The notes: a model not told the origin generated them from the sequence alone. A stretch of 64,000 bases of DNA from Virgibacillus oceani (GCF_014638995.1 NZ_BMFR01000004.1:180588-244587); one strand, 5' to 3'. Numbered from the stretch's first letter, positions 1 through 9,671 are shown. Program-made: numbers and translations.

Positions 1-1172
1 TCCCCTTTGTCCATAAATGCCTTTACCGGTCCTGGAGCTCCAGGCAAAACCCTGGCCAATAGTTTTTTAATACTTTTTCCAGTTAAATCGGGATTTTGCT
101 CTGAACCGGAGAGGGCAAACTCCCGCTCGATGATTTTTTGCGTTAAAATAAACCAGGAATAATCGTAGCCTGTTTTTTGGATTGCCTCTAGGGTACCAAG
201 TGTATCGAAGCCAGGGAAGTTTGGTGCTGGGAAACGATTACCCTCTGCGTCCAGCCAGACCGATGATGGTCCAGGTAAAATACGAATGCCGTGCTTCCTC
301 CAAACTGGATTCCAATTTTTAATCCCTTCCGTATAATGCCACATGCGATCACGGTTAACGACTCGTCCACCAGCGTCTTCCGTTATAGTAAGCATTCGCC
401 CATCAACATGTGCAGGTACACCAGAGATCATCCGTTTTGGAGGCTGCCCAAGTCGACTTGGCCAATTTTTACGAATCAAATCAAAATTAGCACCAATACC
501 GCCACTAGTTATATTTACCGCTTCCGCATAAAATTCAAATTCCCCTACAACCTCTCTTGAACTTTCCTCCCCACGTGCAGCAAAACTAGGGACTAGAACT
601 GAACCGCTGACACCAACGATCGCACCATTACTACTAATCAACTTATCAACCCGGTGACGAGGCAAATACTCCACTAATCCATTTTTAATATGTTCTCTTA
701 CTCGACGTTCAAATGGTGCAACAATCCCTGGACCTGTCCCCCATACAATATGAAACCTGGGCACAGAATTACCGTGTCCCTCGGCAAGATAGCCGCCACG
801 TTCAGCCCATCCGACAACCGGGAAAAATCTAATACCCATTTCATGCAACCACTGGCGCTTTTCTCCTGCAGCGAAGTCCACATAGGCTGCTGCCCATTTC
901 TGTGCCCAGTAATCTTCATCGTCCTTGCGGTCAAACCCAGCTGTACCCTGCCAGTCCTGCCATGCTAAATCCTTTGAATCTTTTATGCCCATACGGCGCT
1001 GTTCTGGTGAATCTACTAAAAATAATCCGCCGAACGACCACCATGCCTGTCCACCAAATGAAGCTTCCGGCTCTTGATCTAACAACAATACTTTATTACC
1101 GGCATCAGCAATCTCTGCTGTTGCAACTAGACCGGCAAGCCCTGCACCCACGACTATTACGTCATATTCCAT
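1..1172 (-). CDS. FAD-binding dehydrogenase, partial (C-terminus outside window)
   Basis: About 390 residues are visible, starting at an ATG on 1172; the gene runs off the left edge. The N-terminus has the dinucleotide-binding signature DVIVVGAGLAGLVATAEIA followed by an acidic strand end (LLLDQE), then a GGQAWWSFGGLF segment. This pattern is typical of the FAD-dependent fumarate reductase/3-ketosteroid dehydrogenase superfamily, and closest to the roughly 550-residue FAD-binding dehydrogenases of COG3573. The substrate cannot be read from the sequence. It is divergent from the FUSC gene across a 324-bp gap. The assignment to the superfamily is firm; the reaction is not. Confidence 0.8.
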   Translation of the reverse strand, partial: MEYDVIVVGAGLAGLVATAEIADAGNKVLLLDQEPEASFGGQAWWSFGGLFLVDSPEQRRMGIKDSKDLAWQDWQGTAGFDRKDDEDYWAQKWAAAYVDFAAGEKRQWLHEMGIRFFPVVGWAERGGYLAEGHGNSVPRFHIVWGTGPGIVAPFERRVREHIKNGLVEYLPRHRVDKLISSNGAIVGVSGSVLVPSFAARGEESSREVVGEFEFYAEAVNITSGGIGANFDLIRKNWPSRLGQPPKRMISGVPAHVDGRMLTITEDAGGRVVNRDRMWHYTEGIKNWNPVWRKHGIRILPGPSSVWLDAEGNRFPAPNFPGFDTLGTLEAIQKTGYDYSWFILTQKIIEREFALSGSEQNPDLTGKSIKKLLARVLPGAPGPVKAFMDKG

Positions 1173-1464
1173 ATTACTTCCCCCTTAGGACCACACTTCA
1201 AAAACAAACGGCAGCCTATCCGAATCAGAATCTTGCATTGTCCAATAAAGCAAAATTGAACATTATTACCGTAAATTAAAAATTTCATATCGTAAGCTAA
1301 AATACTCACTAGCTATATTTTTATATCTATTTACCTTATTTATAAATAACTCCCCAATTATTTATTCGACATCCACTGGTTATTTCCTTCCTAAACAAAT
1401 TTGATAACTTGGTAGTTGTATGCAACAAATGATAGTATAAACAACATACATGTAATTAAGATTC
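1173..1464. other. intergenic region between divergent genes
   Basis: AT-rich spacer between the flavin dehydrogenase and the FUSC gene. It must hold both promoters, but I see no hexamer pair, operator or hairpin strong enough to assign. Confidence 0.4.
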
Positions 1465-1476
1465 GGGGATAAATTT

Positions 1477-1500
1477 ATGAAAAGAATGATATACAAATGA
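1477..1500 (+). CDS. possible 7-codon leader peptide coupled to the FUSC gene
   Basis: A purine-rich GGGGAT at 1465-1470 lies about 8 bases before ATG 1477. This ATG opens the peptide MKRMIYK and ends with TGA at 1498-1500, overlapping the ATG (1497) of the FUSC gene as ATGA. The FUSC ATG itself has no good Shine-Dalgarno sequence at normal distance. The arrangement suggests the leader is translated and re-initiation at ATGA starts the main protein. Positions are seen in the sequence; coupling is inference. Confidence 0.3.
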   Translation: MKRMIYK

Positions 1501-3674
1501 AATATTTACATATTAAGCACCACTGGTTTGGCAGACTGCTTGCTTCTGATCCTGGGAGAGTACGATTCCAAAAGGCTGGAAAGGCTACCATTAGTCTAAT
1601 ATCGTCTGTATTTACTACGCTATTCATCTTAAATGCAGCTGGAATTTCCCTTCTAACAGCTGCAATCGTATCCGGAATGGTAGGAATGATGGGCATTGTG
1701 ATTGTACTGGATGATACGAAGACAAAAAAACAGGTTACAACATTATTATTAGCGGTTTCAGCCGCAACAGGTGTTACATTTGGATCAATTTTATCTGGAA
1801 ACGCCTTTTATATTGATGTCCTAATGGTCCTGATTATCTTTAGCAGCTTCTATTTTTCACGATTTGGTGTCCGGTATTTTTCCATTTGCATGATCGGTTT
1901 TATTACCGTTTATTTTTCTTCCGTGTTAAAACTTCCATTAAACCAATTGCCATGGTTTTACATCGGCATTTCAATCGGCGCTGTTTATGCGTTTCTTTAT
2001 AATTTCATTCTTTTTCAGGATTCCGCACAGGTATTAAAAAGAAGTATTCGTTCCTTCCATATTCAAAGTAATTTAACCTTTAACATATTAATTAGAGCTA
2101 TCCAGGATACAAAGCTTGATCCTGAGCGAATGAAATCACTTGAGAAAAATATCCTTAAGCTTCGTGAATATGCAAGAATTGTATCAAGTGACCTAAAAGA
2201 GCAGGATGTAAAAGAGGTTTGGCCCGGACTTAAAACGTCACAGCTGCAGCTTTATGTTTTTGACACCGGTATGTTCCTGGAAACGTTGACTGATTCCATT
2301 TACAGTCTAAAAAAAGCAAATGCACTTGAAATTGAGAAATTAAGGCGTTTGCTTGTATGGGTAATTACCGCTCTTCGTGATGCAGAGGTACTTGCTCCAA
2401 GCTATGATAATCGAAATTTGCAGGAAGCAGAGAAAGCAGTCCAGGCACTTCGATTCGTATTAATCGATCTGCTGAGACGTGAAGAACAGCCCAGTGGATG
2501 GCTATTTCTAATTCGTCGGATTGAATCGATTGGCAACCATGTAATTGAAGGAGCAATGAACATTCAACAATCCCTTCAAGACGGGAAAGTGGTTGAGGAA
2601 GATATAGAAGAAAGTGAGGAGGACGAATCAAAAGACGAAGATTCTAGCAGGGAATTAAAGTCCTCTACAAAGAAAGCTTTTCAGGCATTAGCAGCTGGCA
2701 TTTTATCCATAATCGCCGGTCAAATAATTTCCCCAACCCAGCCATACTGGGTGCTTCTTACAGCATTCATTGTCTTACTTGGAACTGAATCGATTGGGCG
2801 AACATACAAAAAAGGATTCGAACGGTCATTTGGAACAATCATTGGGGCGATTCTAGGCTTTGTACTTGCCAAGCTGTTATCTGGACATTCGACAATTGAA
2901 ATTATCCTATTATTTACAGTTATTTTTGCCGCATTCTATCTAGTTACAGTCTCTTATACCTTAATGAGTGCCTTCATAACCATGCTAATTGCTTTCATGT
3001 ATGATATTCTGCTTGGCGGAATCAGTTTTACATTAATTGGCGCCCGTGTTATTGATACGATTGCAGGAGCTGCCATTGCGCTAGGCGTTTCTTCCGTTAT
3101 TTTTCCAAAGCGAACAAGAGATAAGGTTGCCGACGCTATTGATGACTTTTTAACTGAGCTTAAACCATATGTAACCCTTTATGTAAAAAGCTTTAGGGAG
3201 AAAATAAATGTTAAGGAACTCAGAGATAGTGCCTTTGAGATGGACAAGAATTTGCAATCCATAAAGGACGAGGCAGAACCGCTTCTGCAGCGATCCGAAG
3301 CGGTAAGTCAGACCGACATTAATCGGTGGATTACGATTTTCACGGCAATTAATTATTATGCTAGACATTTAGTAGCATCTGCTTATACAAAAAACTTTGA
3401 ATATCCGGTAGAGATAGAAGAAGTTTTTAAACAGATGGAAGAAAAATTAGATCATAACTTCAATGTACTAAGCAAACTGGTCAAGGGACCTAAACAATCA
3501 GCTGTTGTTTATAATCTTAAAGTTGAGCGTGAACAAATTGAACGCCTGGCACCTGGCAGAAACCAATCACACCATGACCTTATTCATCATCTTTATTACG
3601 TATGGCGGATTAATCAATCGATTGTAGCATTGGGAATTGAATTTGGGGCAGAAGAGAAAAATAATAAGATTTGA
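1497..3674 (+). CDS. FUSC-family membrane protein (aromatic acid exporter type)
   Basis: This 725-residue protein has the duplicated layout of FUSC transporters. A first hydrophobic block covers roughly residues 28-175 with about six segments, followed by a soluble helical region rich in charged residues (about 180-395, including an acidic stretch VVEEDIEESEEDESKDED). A second hydrophobic block lies at about 395-540, and a soluble C-terminal tail follows. FUSC proteins such as AaeB and YccS export aromatic acids or related compounds; the substrate here is unknown. It is monocistronic, with a strong terminator downstream. The ATG at 1497 is the only in-frame start near the N-terminus and seems to depend on the upstream short ORF for translation. 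Confidence 0.75.
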   Translation: MKYLHIKHHWFGRLLASDPGRVRFQKAGKATISLISSVFTTLFILNAAGISLLTAAIVSGMVGMMGIVIVLDDTKTKKQVTTLLLAVSAATGVTFGSILSGNAFYIDVLMVLIIFSSFYFSRFGVRYFSICMIGFITVYFSSVLKLPLNQLPWFYIGISIGAVYAFLYNFILFQDSAQVLKRSIRSFHIQSNLTFNILIRAIQDTKLDPERMKSLEKNILKLREYARIVSSDLKEQDVKEVWPGLKTSQLQLYVFDTGMFLETLTDSIYSLKKANALEIEKLRRLLVWVITALRDAEVLAPSYDNRNLQEAEKAVQALRFVLIDLLRREEQPSGWLFLIRRIESIGNHVIEGAMNIQQSLQDGKVVEEDIEESEEDESKDEDSSRELKSSTKKAFQALAAGILSIIAGQIISPTQPYWVLLTAFIVLLGTESIGRTYKKGFERSFGTIIGAILGFVLAKLLSGHSTIEIILLFTVIFAAFYLVTVSYTLMSAFITMLIAFMYDILLGGISFTLIGARVIDTIAGAAIALGVSSVIFPKRTRDKVADAIDDFLTELKPYVTLYVKSFREKINVKELRDSAFEMDKNLQSIKDEAEPLLQRSEAVSQTDINRWITIFTAINYYARHLVASAYTKNFEYPVEIEEVFKQMEEKLDHNFNVLSKLVKGPKQSAVVYNLKVEREQIERLAPGRNQSHHDLIHHLYYVWRINQSIVALGIEFGAEEKNNKI

Positions 3675-3779
3675 AACATTTCTTAGAATCACTGCGTCTT
3701 ACTTATGAATTTTTACATTCGGTTATACATCTGGGAATTCAAAATGATCCAGGGAAATAAAGGCTAAGATTGACTCGAT

Positions 3780-3817
3780 AGTACACCAAATAACCATAGT
3801 TTTTGGTGTACTTTATT
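3780..3817 (+). terminator. rho-independent terminator of the FUSC gene
   Basis: Perfect 11-bp stem AGTACACCAAA (3780-3790) with TTTGGTGTACT (3802-3812), followed by TTATTTG. Confidence 0.85.
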
Positions 3818-3909
3818 TGTATACTTAAAATAAGCAGTAATTAAGTTATATCCACAAGCTTTCTCAAATAGTATAATGACAAACGAATCATGAATAGGTG
3901 GTGTACAAA

Positions 3910-4293
3910 TTGTCAAAAGTGCTTTCATACATCTCAAGGTATCTATTAGGGTTCATTTTCCTCTGTGCTGGAATAAACGGTTATTTTGTTATAGTTGAAC
4001 TCGACCCATTTATTGCGACCAGCCCAGAAGCCATGGCATTGTTTGAGTTTGATTATCTGCTGATAGTTGAAAAGTCATTAGAGGTTATATGTGGCGTTCT
4101 ATTATTAATTAATCGATTTGTCCCATTAGCACTTGCTATATTATCCCCCATTGTAGCCAACATTTTTTTACTTCATATATTTCTTGATCATTCGTTACTT
4201 CTTCTAGCAGTGGCACTTGTCATCATGCAAATTTATTTATTGTTTTATTATAGAAAAAACTTCATATATTTATTGGAGAAACGGCCTTTTTAA
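3910..4293 (+). CDS. DoxX-like small membrane protein
   Basis: About 127 residues if translation begins at TTG 3910, which sits 8 bases after AGGTGG (3896-3901); an upstream GTG at 3898 lies inside that ribosome site. Four hydrophobic segments are visible, near residues 8-30, 50-70, 75-95 and 100-118, with short loops. The N-terminal pattern YISRYLLGFIFLCAGINGYF is like the first helix of DoxX/DoxD-type proteins, small quinone-associated or stress-related membrane proteins of mostly unknown role. No neighbour points to a function. Family membership is moderately supported. Confidence 0.6.
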   Translation: MSKVLSYISRYLLGFIFLCAGINGYFVIVELDPFIATSPEAMALFEFDYLLIVEKSLEVICGVLLLINRFVPLALAILSPIVANIFLLHIFLDHSLLLLAVALVIMQIYLLFYYRKNFIYLLEKRPF

Positions 4294-4345
4294 TTCTGAT
4301 CTGCTGTATAATTCCTTGTTCAGGAAACAGGGGATAATAGATTTA

Positions 4346-4849
4346 TCAAAGGTCCCTCCATCCATAAACCAATAATTTCAACTTATCATTACCGATTTGA
4401 ACAAATTTGCTGCTATCTATTAATTCAGCCCCCATCGCCTCATAAAAACGGCATGACCCATTCTCCTCTAGCACTTTGACAATAGACGAGCCTAATTTTA
4501 AAGTCTTGAATTTATCAAAAAGCCTTGTCAGCAATTTTTTACCAATCCCATGTCCCTGATATTCCTCTAAAATATATATGGAAGTCACATCACCGTCGTA
4601 ATCTGGATATTTGCCCGACTTTTCACTTCCTCCGTCTGCAAAACCAATAATCTTCCCCTCAATTTCAACAATGAAAATATAATTATCATCCCTGCTTATA
4701 TTGCTAATCCACAGCTTAGTTCGCTGTTCATAGGAAAGGTTATCTAAAAAATCATCGGAAATGATATCTTTATATGTCGTTCTCCAGCAATCCACATGTA
4801 CTTTTGCTACACCTTCTGCATCTGATAGTGTTGCTTCTCGGATTATCAT
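4346..4849 (-). CDS. GNAT-family N-acetyltransferase
   Basis: This 167-residue protein transfers an acyl group from acyl-CoA to an unknown amine. It opens with IREATLSDAEGVAKVHVDCW, a usual GNAT beginning. The acetyl-CoA pyrophosphate loop is YQGHGIGKKLLTRLF (motif A, near residues 98-112), preceded by the strand VTSIYILEEY, and the late motif SCRFYEAMGAE is present. The start at 4849 is preferred because GGAGG (4861-4865) lies 11 bases upstream. An in-frame ATG at 4867 has no ribosome site. Family firm, substrate unknown. Confidence 0.85.
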   Translation of the reverse strand: MIIREATLSDAEGVAKVHVDCWRTTYKDIISDDFLDNLSYEQRTKLWISNISRDDNYIFIVEIEGKIIGFADGGSEKSGKYPDYDGDVTSIYILEEYQGHGIGKKLLTRLFDKFKTLKLGSSIVKVLEENGSCRFYEAMGAELIDSSKFVQIGNDKLKLLVYGWRDL

Positions 4850-4942
4850 GGAAATAACAACCTCCATTCAATTTTTTCTCTTGCATTGACATAACCTTTC
4901 ATTTCGACGATCACAATTTAATTTCCTTCTAATTTTTTCAAT

Positions 4943-4980
4943 AAAAAAAACTATCCCTAAGTAAAAAGCTTAGGAACAGT
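4943..4980 (-). terminator. terminator of the argGH operon
   Basis: Stem formed by 4950-4961 and 4969-4980 (ACTGTTCCTAAG pairing with CTTAGGGATAGT on the minus strand, two mismatches), followed on that strand by a run of eight T. Confidence 0.85.
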
Positions 4981-4985
4981 CTTGT

Positions 4986-6410
4986 TCATGTTCTATTTAA
5001 ACTGGGTGTGCCAGCATGTATATAAAGCCACTCCTTATTTTTCTCAAACAATCCCGCAGCAGCTTCAAACTGCTCTTCAACCCTTACCTTCGCAGTGCCG
5101 CCCGCGACATCACGTGCATTCACAACCGCTTCTGGGCTAAGCACCTCATAAATATCCGTTTCAACTAAATCCGAAAACTGCTGATATTCTTCAATTGTCA
5201 GGTCCAGCAAATATTTATCCTGTTCAATACAATGCAATACTACCTGCCCAACCACCGCATGTGATTCTCTAAATGGCATCCCTTTTCTGACAAGATAATC
5301 AGCGAAGTCTGTTGCATTGGAAAAGTCTTTACTTACTGCTTCATACATATTTTCACTTTTGACATCCATCGTTTCGATCATTGGAGCAAATAATGCCAGT
5401 GCACCCTGCAATGTTTCAACTGTATCAAACATACCTTCCTTATCCTCTTGCATATCTTTGTTATAAGCAAGTGGCAGTCCCTTCAATGTTGTCAGCATAC
5501 CAATTAAATGGCCATAGATACGTCCAGTCTTCCCTCGTACAAGCTCCGCTATATCAGGGTTTTTCTTCTGCGGCATCATACTGCTTCCAGTGCTGAACGC
5601 ATCATCTAATTCAATAAAATTAAACTCAGCACTGGACCATTGCACAAGCTCCTCACACAACCTTGATAAATGCATCCCAATCAACGATGCATTTGATAAA
5701 AATTCAACAACAAAATCGCGGTCACTTACCGCATCCAGACTGTTTTCACAAATACTGTCAAAGTGAAGTTTTTCTGCAACAAATTTCCGATCAATCGGAA
5801 AAGTCGTTCCTGCTAGTGCACCAGCCCCAAGCGGGGATTTGTTCACACGTTTGCAGCTATCGAAAAGTCTATCCACATCACGCTGGAACATGAACACGTA
5901 AGCCATCATATGATGGGCGAATAATACAGGCTGTGCACGCTGTAAATGGGTGTAACCCGGGAGCACCGTGTCTAAATTAGCCTGGGCCTGCTTATACAAT
6001 GATTCCTGAACAGCAATCAGTAAATTACCAATCTCCATCAATGCATCCCGTAAATACAGCCGCATATCGAGTGCCACCTGATCATTTCTGCTTCTGCCTG
6101 TGTGAAGCTTTCCGCCAACAGGGCCAACTTCCTCAATCAATAGCTTCTCGACATTCATATGAATATCCTCATGCTCATCAAGCAATTCCGCTTCACCATG
6201 TTTAATTTTTAGGGCAACCGTTTTTAGCCCTTCAGTAATTGCATTCGCATCTTCTTCCGAAATAATACCGCACACCTTCAGCATTTCTGCATGTGCAAGA
6301 CTTCCCTCGATATCATACTGGGCCAGTTTTTTATCAAAATGAATTGATGCTGTATATTCATCTACTAATTGATTCGTTGGTTTTGTAAATCGTCCGCCCC
6401 ATAGTTTCAT
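4986..6410 (-). CDS. argH: argininosuccinate lyase
   Basis: This cytoplasmic enzyme splits argininosuccinate into arginine and fumarate, the last step of arginine synthesis. The 474-residue protein begins [10 protein letters not shown], as is usual for ArgH. It carries the fumarase/aspartase-superfamily signature [12 protein letters not shown], with the flexible catalytic-loop serine, plus the conserved [12 protein letters not shown] and [11 protein letters not shown] blocks. The tail is about 10 residues longer than typical. Its ATG overlaps the argG stop by four bases (ATGA), so the two are co-translated from the ARG-box promoter upstream of argG. A terminator follows directly. Confidence 0.97.
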   Translation of the reverse strand: MKLWGGRFTKPTNQLVDEYTASIHFDKKLAQYDIEGSLAHAEMLKVCGIISEEDANAITEGLKTVALKIKHGEAELLDEHEDIHMNVEKLLIEEVGPVGGKLHTGRSRNDQVALDMRLYLRDALMEIGNLLIAVQESLYKQAQANLDTVLPGYTHLQRAQPVLFAHHMMAYVFMFQRDVDRLFDSCKRVNKSPLGAGALAGTTFPIDRKFVAEKLHFDSICENSLDAVSDRDFVVEFLSNASLIGMHLSRLCEELVQWSSAEFNFIELDDAFSTGSSMMPQKKNPDIAELVRGKTGRIYGHLIGMLTTLKGLPLAYNKDMQEDKEGMFDTVETLQGALALFAPMIETMDVKSENMYEAVSKDFSNATDFADYLVRKGMPFRESHAVVGQVVLHCIEQDKYLLDLTIEEYQQFSDLVETDIYEVLSPEAVVNARDVAGGTAKVRVEEQFEAAAGLFEKNKEWLYIHAGTPSLNRT

Positions 6411-7666
6411 TGTTTCGCAGCTTCTTTCACTTGAAAATCTGCTTTTTCAATAGACGCATCCGTTTTTACATGGGTTTGATTAACGGAAGAGTGAACCTTC
6501 GTTGGCAGCCCCCAAAGCTTAATGAACCCTAATGCCGCTTCATGGTCAAATGCATCATCCGCTTTATAGGTTGCTAGATCAAAATCATATAGGGATTGTG
6601 CTGATTCACGCCCAACTACCTGTGCATGACCTTTGTATAGCTTTACTTTTACCGTCCCCGATACATGTTCTTGTGTTTTCCCGATAAATGCCTTCAATGC
6701 TTCCGTCAAAGGGGAATACCAAAGCCCATCATATACAGTCTGAGCAAGCTTTTGTTCAACAATTGGCTTGAATGCCGCAACCTCTCTCGTAAGTGTAAGT
6801 GCCTCTAATTCCTGATGAGCAGCAATTAGCGTCAATGCAGCAGGTGCTTCATAGATCTCGCGCGACTTAATCCCAACTAAACGATTTTCAACATGGTCAA
6901 TCCTTCCGACACCGTGTTTACCGGCAATTTGATTTAATGTTACAATAAGCTCTTCAAGCGGCAGTTCCTTTCCATCTAACGAAACAGGTTTACCCTGATC
7001 AAACGTAATTTGAACTACTTGGGGCACATGAGGCGCATCAATTGGATCTGCCGTAAGATCGTATGCATCTTTTGGTGCTTCCTCCCAAGGATCTTCTAAA
7101 ACCCCACACTCATTACTGCGCCCCCATAGATTTTGGTCAATGCTATACGGACTGTCCACATTAATCGGAATAGGTATGCCATTTTCTTCGGCATAAGCAA
7201 TCTCTTCTTCCCTTGACATCGCCCATTCTCGTACCGGCGCAACAATTTTTAATTTTGGATTTAATGCAGTAAACGCAACATCAAATCTCACTTGGTCGTT
7301 ACCTTTCCCTGTGCATCCATGCGCTACGGCTGTTGCACCTTCTTTTTCTGCAATATCTACAAGAACTTTGGCAATCAATGGACGAGACAATGCTGAAATT
7401 AATGGATATTTCCCTTCATACAATAGGTTTGACTGTAATGCGGGAAGAACATACTCATTAGCAAATAGTGATTTCGCATCAATTACATACGACTTAACTG
7501 CACCAACATCCAGCGCTTTGTTCTTTACAAACCCTAAATCCTTTCCCTCTCCTACATCGAGGGCTACCGCAATCACTTCATAATTATACTTATCCTGTAG
7601 CCATTTCACCGCAACGGATGTATCTAGACCGCCTGAATAAGCTAATACGATTTTTTCCTTCCCCAA
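6407..7666 (-). CDS. argG: argininosuccinate synthase
   Basis: ArgG joins citrulline and aspartate using ATP. The 419-residue protein starts at TTG 7666, preceded by AAGGAG at 8 bases. The PP-loop [16 protein letters not shown] near residue 8 binds ATP. The blocks [24 protein letters not shown] and [10 protein letters not shown] are the usual citrulline/aspartate-binding regions. The C-terminus extends about 15-20 residues past the common length with a lysine/alanine-rich tail. It is the first gene of the argG-argH operon and is controlled by two ARG boxes that overlap its promoter, so repression by an ArgR/AhrC protein with arginine is expected. Confidence 0.97.
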   Translation of the reverse strand: MGKEKIVLAYSGGLDTSVAVKWLQDKYNYEVIAVALDVGEGKDLGFVKNKALDVGAVKSYVIDAKSLFANEYVLPALQSNLLYEGKYPLISALSRPLIAKVLVDIAEKEGATAVAHGCTGKGNDQVRFDVAFTALNPKLKIVAPVREWAMSREEEIAYAEENGIPIPINVDSPYSIDQNLWGRSNECGVLEDPWEEAPKDAYDLTADPIDAPHVPQVVQITFDQGKPVSLDGKELPLEELIVTLNQIAGKHGVGRIDHVENRLVGIKSREIYEAPAALTLIAAHQELEALTLTREVAAFKPIVEQKLAQTVYDGLWYSPLTEALKAFIGKTQEHVSGTVKVKLYKGHAQVVGRESAQSLYDFDLATYKADDAFDHEAALGFIKLWGLPTKVHSSVNQTHVKTDASIEKADFQVKEAAKQ

Positions 7667-7705
7667 AGAAATCGCTCCTTTTCTGTTTAATTCTAAATGT
7701 TATGT

Positions 7706-7743
7706 TATGAATTATTATGCATCATTGTGTATATTAATTCAAT
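7706..7743 (-). promoter_or_regulatory. argG promoter covered by tandem ARG boxes
   Basis: Two 18-bp ARG boxes, TATGAATTATTATGCATC (7706-7723) and TGTGTATATTAATTCAAT (7726-7743), lie two bases apart. The second matches the consensus TNTGAATWWWWATTCANW at 17 of 18 positions. On the minus strand the same bases contain -35 TTGAAT (7737-7742), a 17-bp spacer and -10 CATAAT (7714-7719). Binding of the arginine repressor would therefore block RNA polymerase directly. Confidence 0.88.
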
Positions 7744-7783
7744 AACTTTTATAAAAATAATCAAATTTCTTTGGAAAATAGTA

Positions 7784-7815
7784 AAGATAGCTGCTACACC
7801 GCACGCAGCTATCTT
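7784..7815 (-). terminator. terminator of the lectin gene
   Basis: Perfect 11-bp stem AAGATAGCTGC (7784-7794) with GCAGCTATCTT (7805-7815). On the minus strand it is followed by TACTATTTTCC, a weak U-tract. Confidence 0.75.
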
Positions 7816-7827
7816 ATTTTACAAATT

Positions 7828-9045
7828 CTATTGACCTCGATACGTATGAATCAGCCCTTGATTTTGCCCTCTTGCAAATACATCTGTTCGATTTGGCCCC
7901 CATGACACTGCTGCAGGGGCAGAAGTCAAGCTTCCACCAAGATTTCCCCAATCCGACCAACGCGAACCATTCCATGTTTTTCTGTAAAGCCTATTGTTTG
8001 TTCCCCTCACAAAGACCTCAAGCTGATTCGAACGTCTTGATGATACAGCTGGTGCTGAAGTTAGTGTTCCGCCAAGGCTTTCCCAATTACTCCATGAACG
8101 TCCATTCCACCATTTATGAATTAAATCTTGATTTTGCCCTCTTGCAAATACATCAATGCGATTTGGCCCCCAAGATACTGCGGCTGGTTCTGATGTCAGG
8201 TTGCCCCCAAGATCTTCCCAATCCTCCCAGCGCGAACCGTTCCATGTTCTCTTATAGAGCCTATTGTTTGTTCCTCTTACAAAGACATCAAGCTGATTCG
8301 AACGTCTGGATGAGGCAGCTGGACCAGTGGTTAATGTACCACCTAGGTTCTCCCAATCACTCCACTGGCTTCCATTCCACCATTTATGGTACAAGCTTTG
8401 ATCTGTCCCACGTACAAACACATCAATGCGATGTGGTCCCCATGACACTGCCGCGGGAGGAGAAGTTAATTGTCCGCCAAGGTTCTCCCAATTACTCCAC
8501 GTACGTCCATTCCACCATATATGATAAAGACTTTGGTCTGTTCCCCTAGCAAAAACATCAAGTCTATTCGGCTGCCAGGAAGCAACGGCAGGAGCAGAGG
8601 TTAACGTTCCACCAAGGTTTTCAAAGGACGACCAGCCTTGCCCCGGCTGACCGCCTCCACCGCCAATTGCATCGAGAGTTATCTGGATGACCCTAACAAG
8701 AATTCGTTCTGCAGTATTCGGCGAAATGTTAAATTGTCTGAAAAACAGATTGAGCCAAGGAATCTGCCGCACGATTTGATTGTATATTTGGTTCGCTGAT
8801 TGATTTTGATTTGCCTGATTCAGTGTAAACCTGACCATTAACGTAAAAATATAATCACTTACTCCACGTGGCATTCCAGCCTGCTCTAATTCAGCGTATA
8901 AATTATTATGCTGCGAACGAATCGTCTGCATAATTTCCTGTTCACTCGGCTGCTGACGATCATTATAATCAGGGTATGGGTAACCATATCCATAGTACAT
9001 CACTGGTACAAATTGCGGTATTTGATATGGATATCGATAATACAT
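7828..9045 (-). CDS. PLL/fucolectin-type beta-propeller repeat protein
   Basis: The 405-residue protein has two parts. Residues 1-135 begin with a Tyr/Pro-rich stretch ([20 protein letters not shown]) and a helical domain ending in a Gly-rich linker [11 protein letters not shown]. Residues 136-405 are six repeats of about 45 residues with the pattern W..WENLGG.LTS.PA..S......DVFVRGT...LY...WNG. That pattern matches the blades of PLL-like/fucose-lectin propellers (older name DUF346). The repeats alternate: odd positions in the later part read [11 protein letters not shown] and even ones [12 protein letters not shown], so blades 3-4 and 5-6 are a duplicated 270-bp pair. No signal peptide is seen. 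The ATG follows a strong GGAGG. A mother-cell or spore-surface role would fit the Tyr-rich start but is speculation. Sugar binding is inferred from fold. Confidence 0.75.
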   Translation of the reverse strand: MYYRYPYQIPQFVPVMYYGYGYPYPDYNDRQQPSEQEIMQTIRSQHNNLYAELEQAGMPRGVSDYIFTLMVRFTLNQANQNQSANQIYNQIVRQIPWLNLFFRQFNISPNTAERILVRVIQITLDAIGGGGGQPGQGWSSFENLGGTLTSAPAVASWQPNRLDVFARGTDQSLYHIWWNGRTWSNWENLGGQLTSPPAAVSWGPHRIDVFVRGTDQSLYHKWWNGSQWSDWENLGGTLTTGPAASSRRSNQLDVFVRGTNNRLYKRTWNGSRWEDWEDLGGNLTSEPAAVSWGPNRIDVFARGQNQDLIHKWWNGRSWSNWESLGGTLTSAPAVSSRRSNQLEVFVRGTNNRLYRKTWNGSRWSDWGNLGGSLTSAPAAVSWGPNRTDVFARGQNQGLIHTYRGQ

Positions 9046-9109
9046 GTATATACCTCCTCACTATTTTACAGAGTCAGTATATGCAAAATTGGGCTAATTG
9101 GGGAATAGA

Positions 9110-9205
9110 GACAGGAGGAAATTCACGAGACTACTGCAGAAACGATGAGACCCCGAAGAAAGCGATTTTCTTCCAAGGGGGCTCACCCGTGTGCCTTTGG
9201 TGTTG
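9110..9205. repeat. degenerate dispersed intergenic repeat (Bacillaceae type)
   Basis: The stretch around GAGACTACTGCAGAAACGAT, followed by GAGACCCCG and AAGCGATTTTCTTC, resembles the GAGACTCCTGCGGGA-type intergenic repeats common in Bacillaceae, with many changes. It holds no gene. The resemblance is from memory and unverified. Confidence 0.35.
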
Positions 9206-9217
9206 CTCGTTTCATCA

Positions 9218-9421
9218 TTACTTTGCTCTTGGACTGCTACTGAATCCTATTTTTCTATGTGTACCATCACAAAAAGGCTTGTTCGATGAATGCCCACAAC
9301 GGCATAGGGAAAAGCTTTTTTTCGTTTCAAAGACATTTCCTTCAGCGTCAATCAGCTCTACTTCACCTGTAATTCTTAATGAACCATTATCGTTTACTTT
9401 TATTTGTGTTTTTTCATTCAT
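9218..9421 (-). CDS. CDGSH-type iron-sulfur protein
   Basis: This 67-residue protein carries one CDGSH motif near its C-terminus: CRCGHSSNKPFCDGTH, matching C-x-C-x2-S/T-x3-P-x-C-D-G-S/T-H. The three cysteines and the histidine ligate a labile 2Fe-2S cluster, as in mitoNEET. The N-terminal half, with pattern IKVNDNGSLRITGEVELIDAEG, is a small beta domain found in bacterial stand-alone members. It has no membrane anchor, so it should be cytoplasmic and act in redox or cluster transfer. A strong AAGGGGG ribosome site precedes the ATG. Cluster type is known for the family; the partner is unknown. Confidence 0.9.
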   Translation of the reverse strand: MNEKTQIKVNDNGSLRITGEVELIDAEGNVFETKKSFSLCRCGHSSNKPFCDGTHRKIGFSSSPRAK

Positions 9422-9468
9422 TTGAATTCCCCCTTATATAATTAGTTTATAATATTCAGAGGAGAACA

Positions 9469-9620
9469 AAAGCGCAAGTGCCCCGTTTAGCGACGTGTGG
9501 ACTGGACTGAACCGCAGGAGATAAAGGAAACACGATGAGCGTAGCGAATCGATGTTGACCTTATCGTACGGAGGTGAGGGAAGTCCATCAGTCGCTGGGC
9601 ACTGGAGCTGGACTTGGCTT
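9469..9620. repeat. long imperfect palindromic intergenic repeat
   Basis: About 150 bp, GC-richer than its surroundings. Its ends pair: AGTGCCC (9477) with GGGCACT (9597), TAGCGAC (9488) with GTCGCT (9591), and GACT (9499) with AGTC (9582). Inside, GATAAAGG pairs approximately with CCTTATC. The whole element can fold as one long hairpin. It looks like the dispersed noncoding repeats (bcr-like) found in Bacillaceae genomes, though no second copy occurs in this window. ORFs across it are not convincing. Confidence 0.6.
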
Positions 9621-9671
9621 ACCATACCGCTAGCTAAATAGCGCTAAATTTTATACTTTCTATACTCACAA

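Noticed and set aside
7872..8549. 225-codon plus-strand open frame
   Set aside because: It is antisense to the lectin repeats and inherits its length and periodicity from them.
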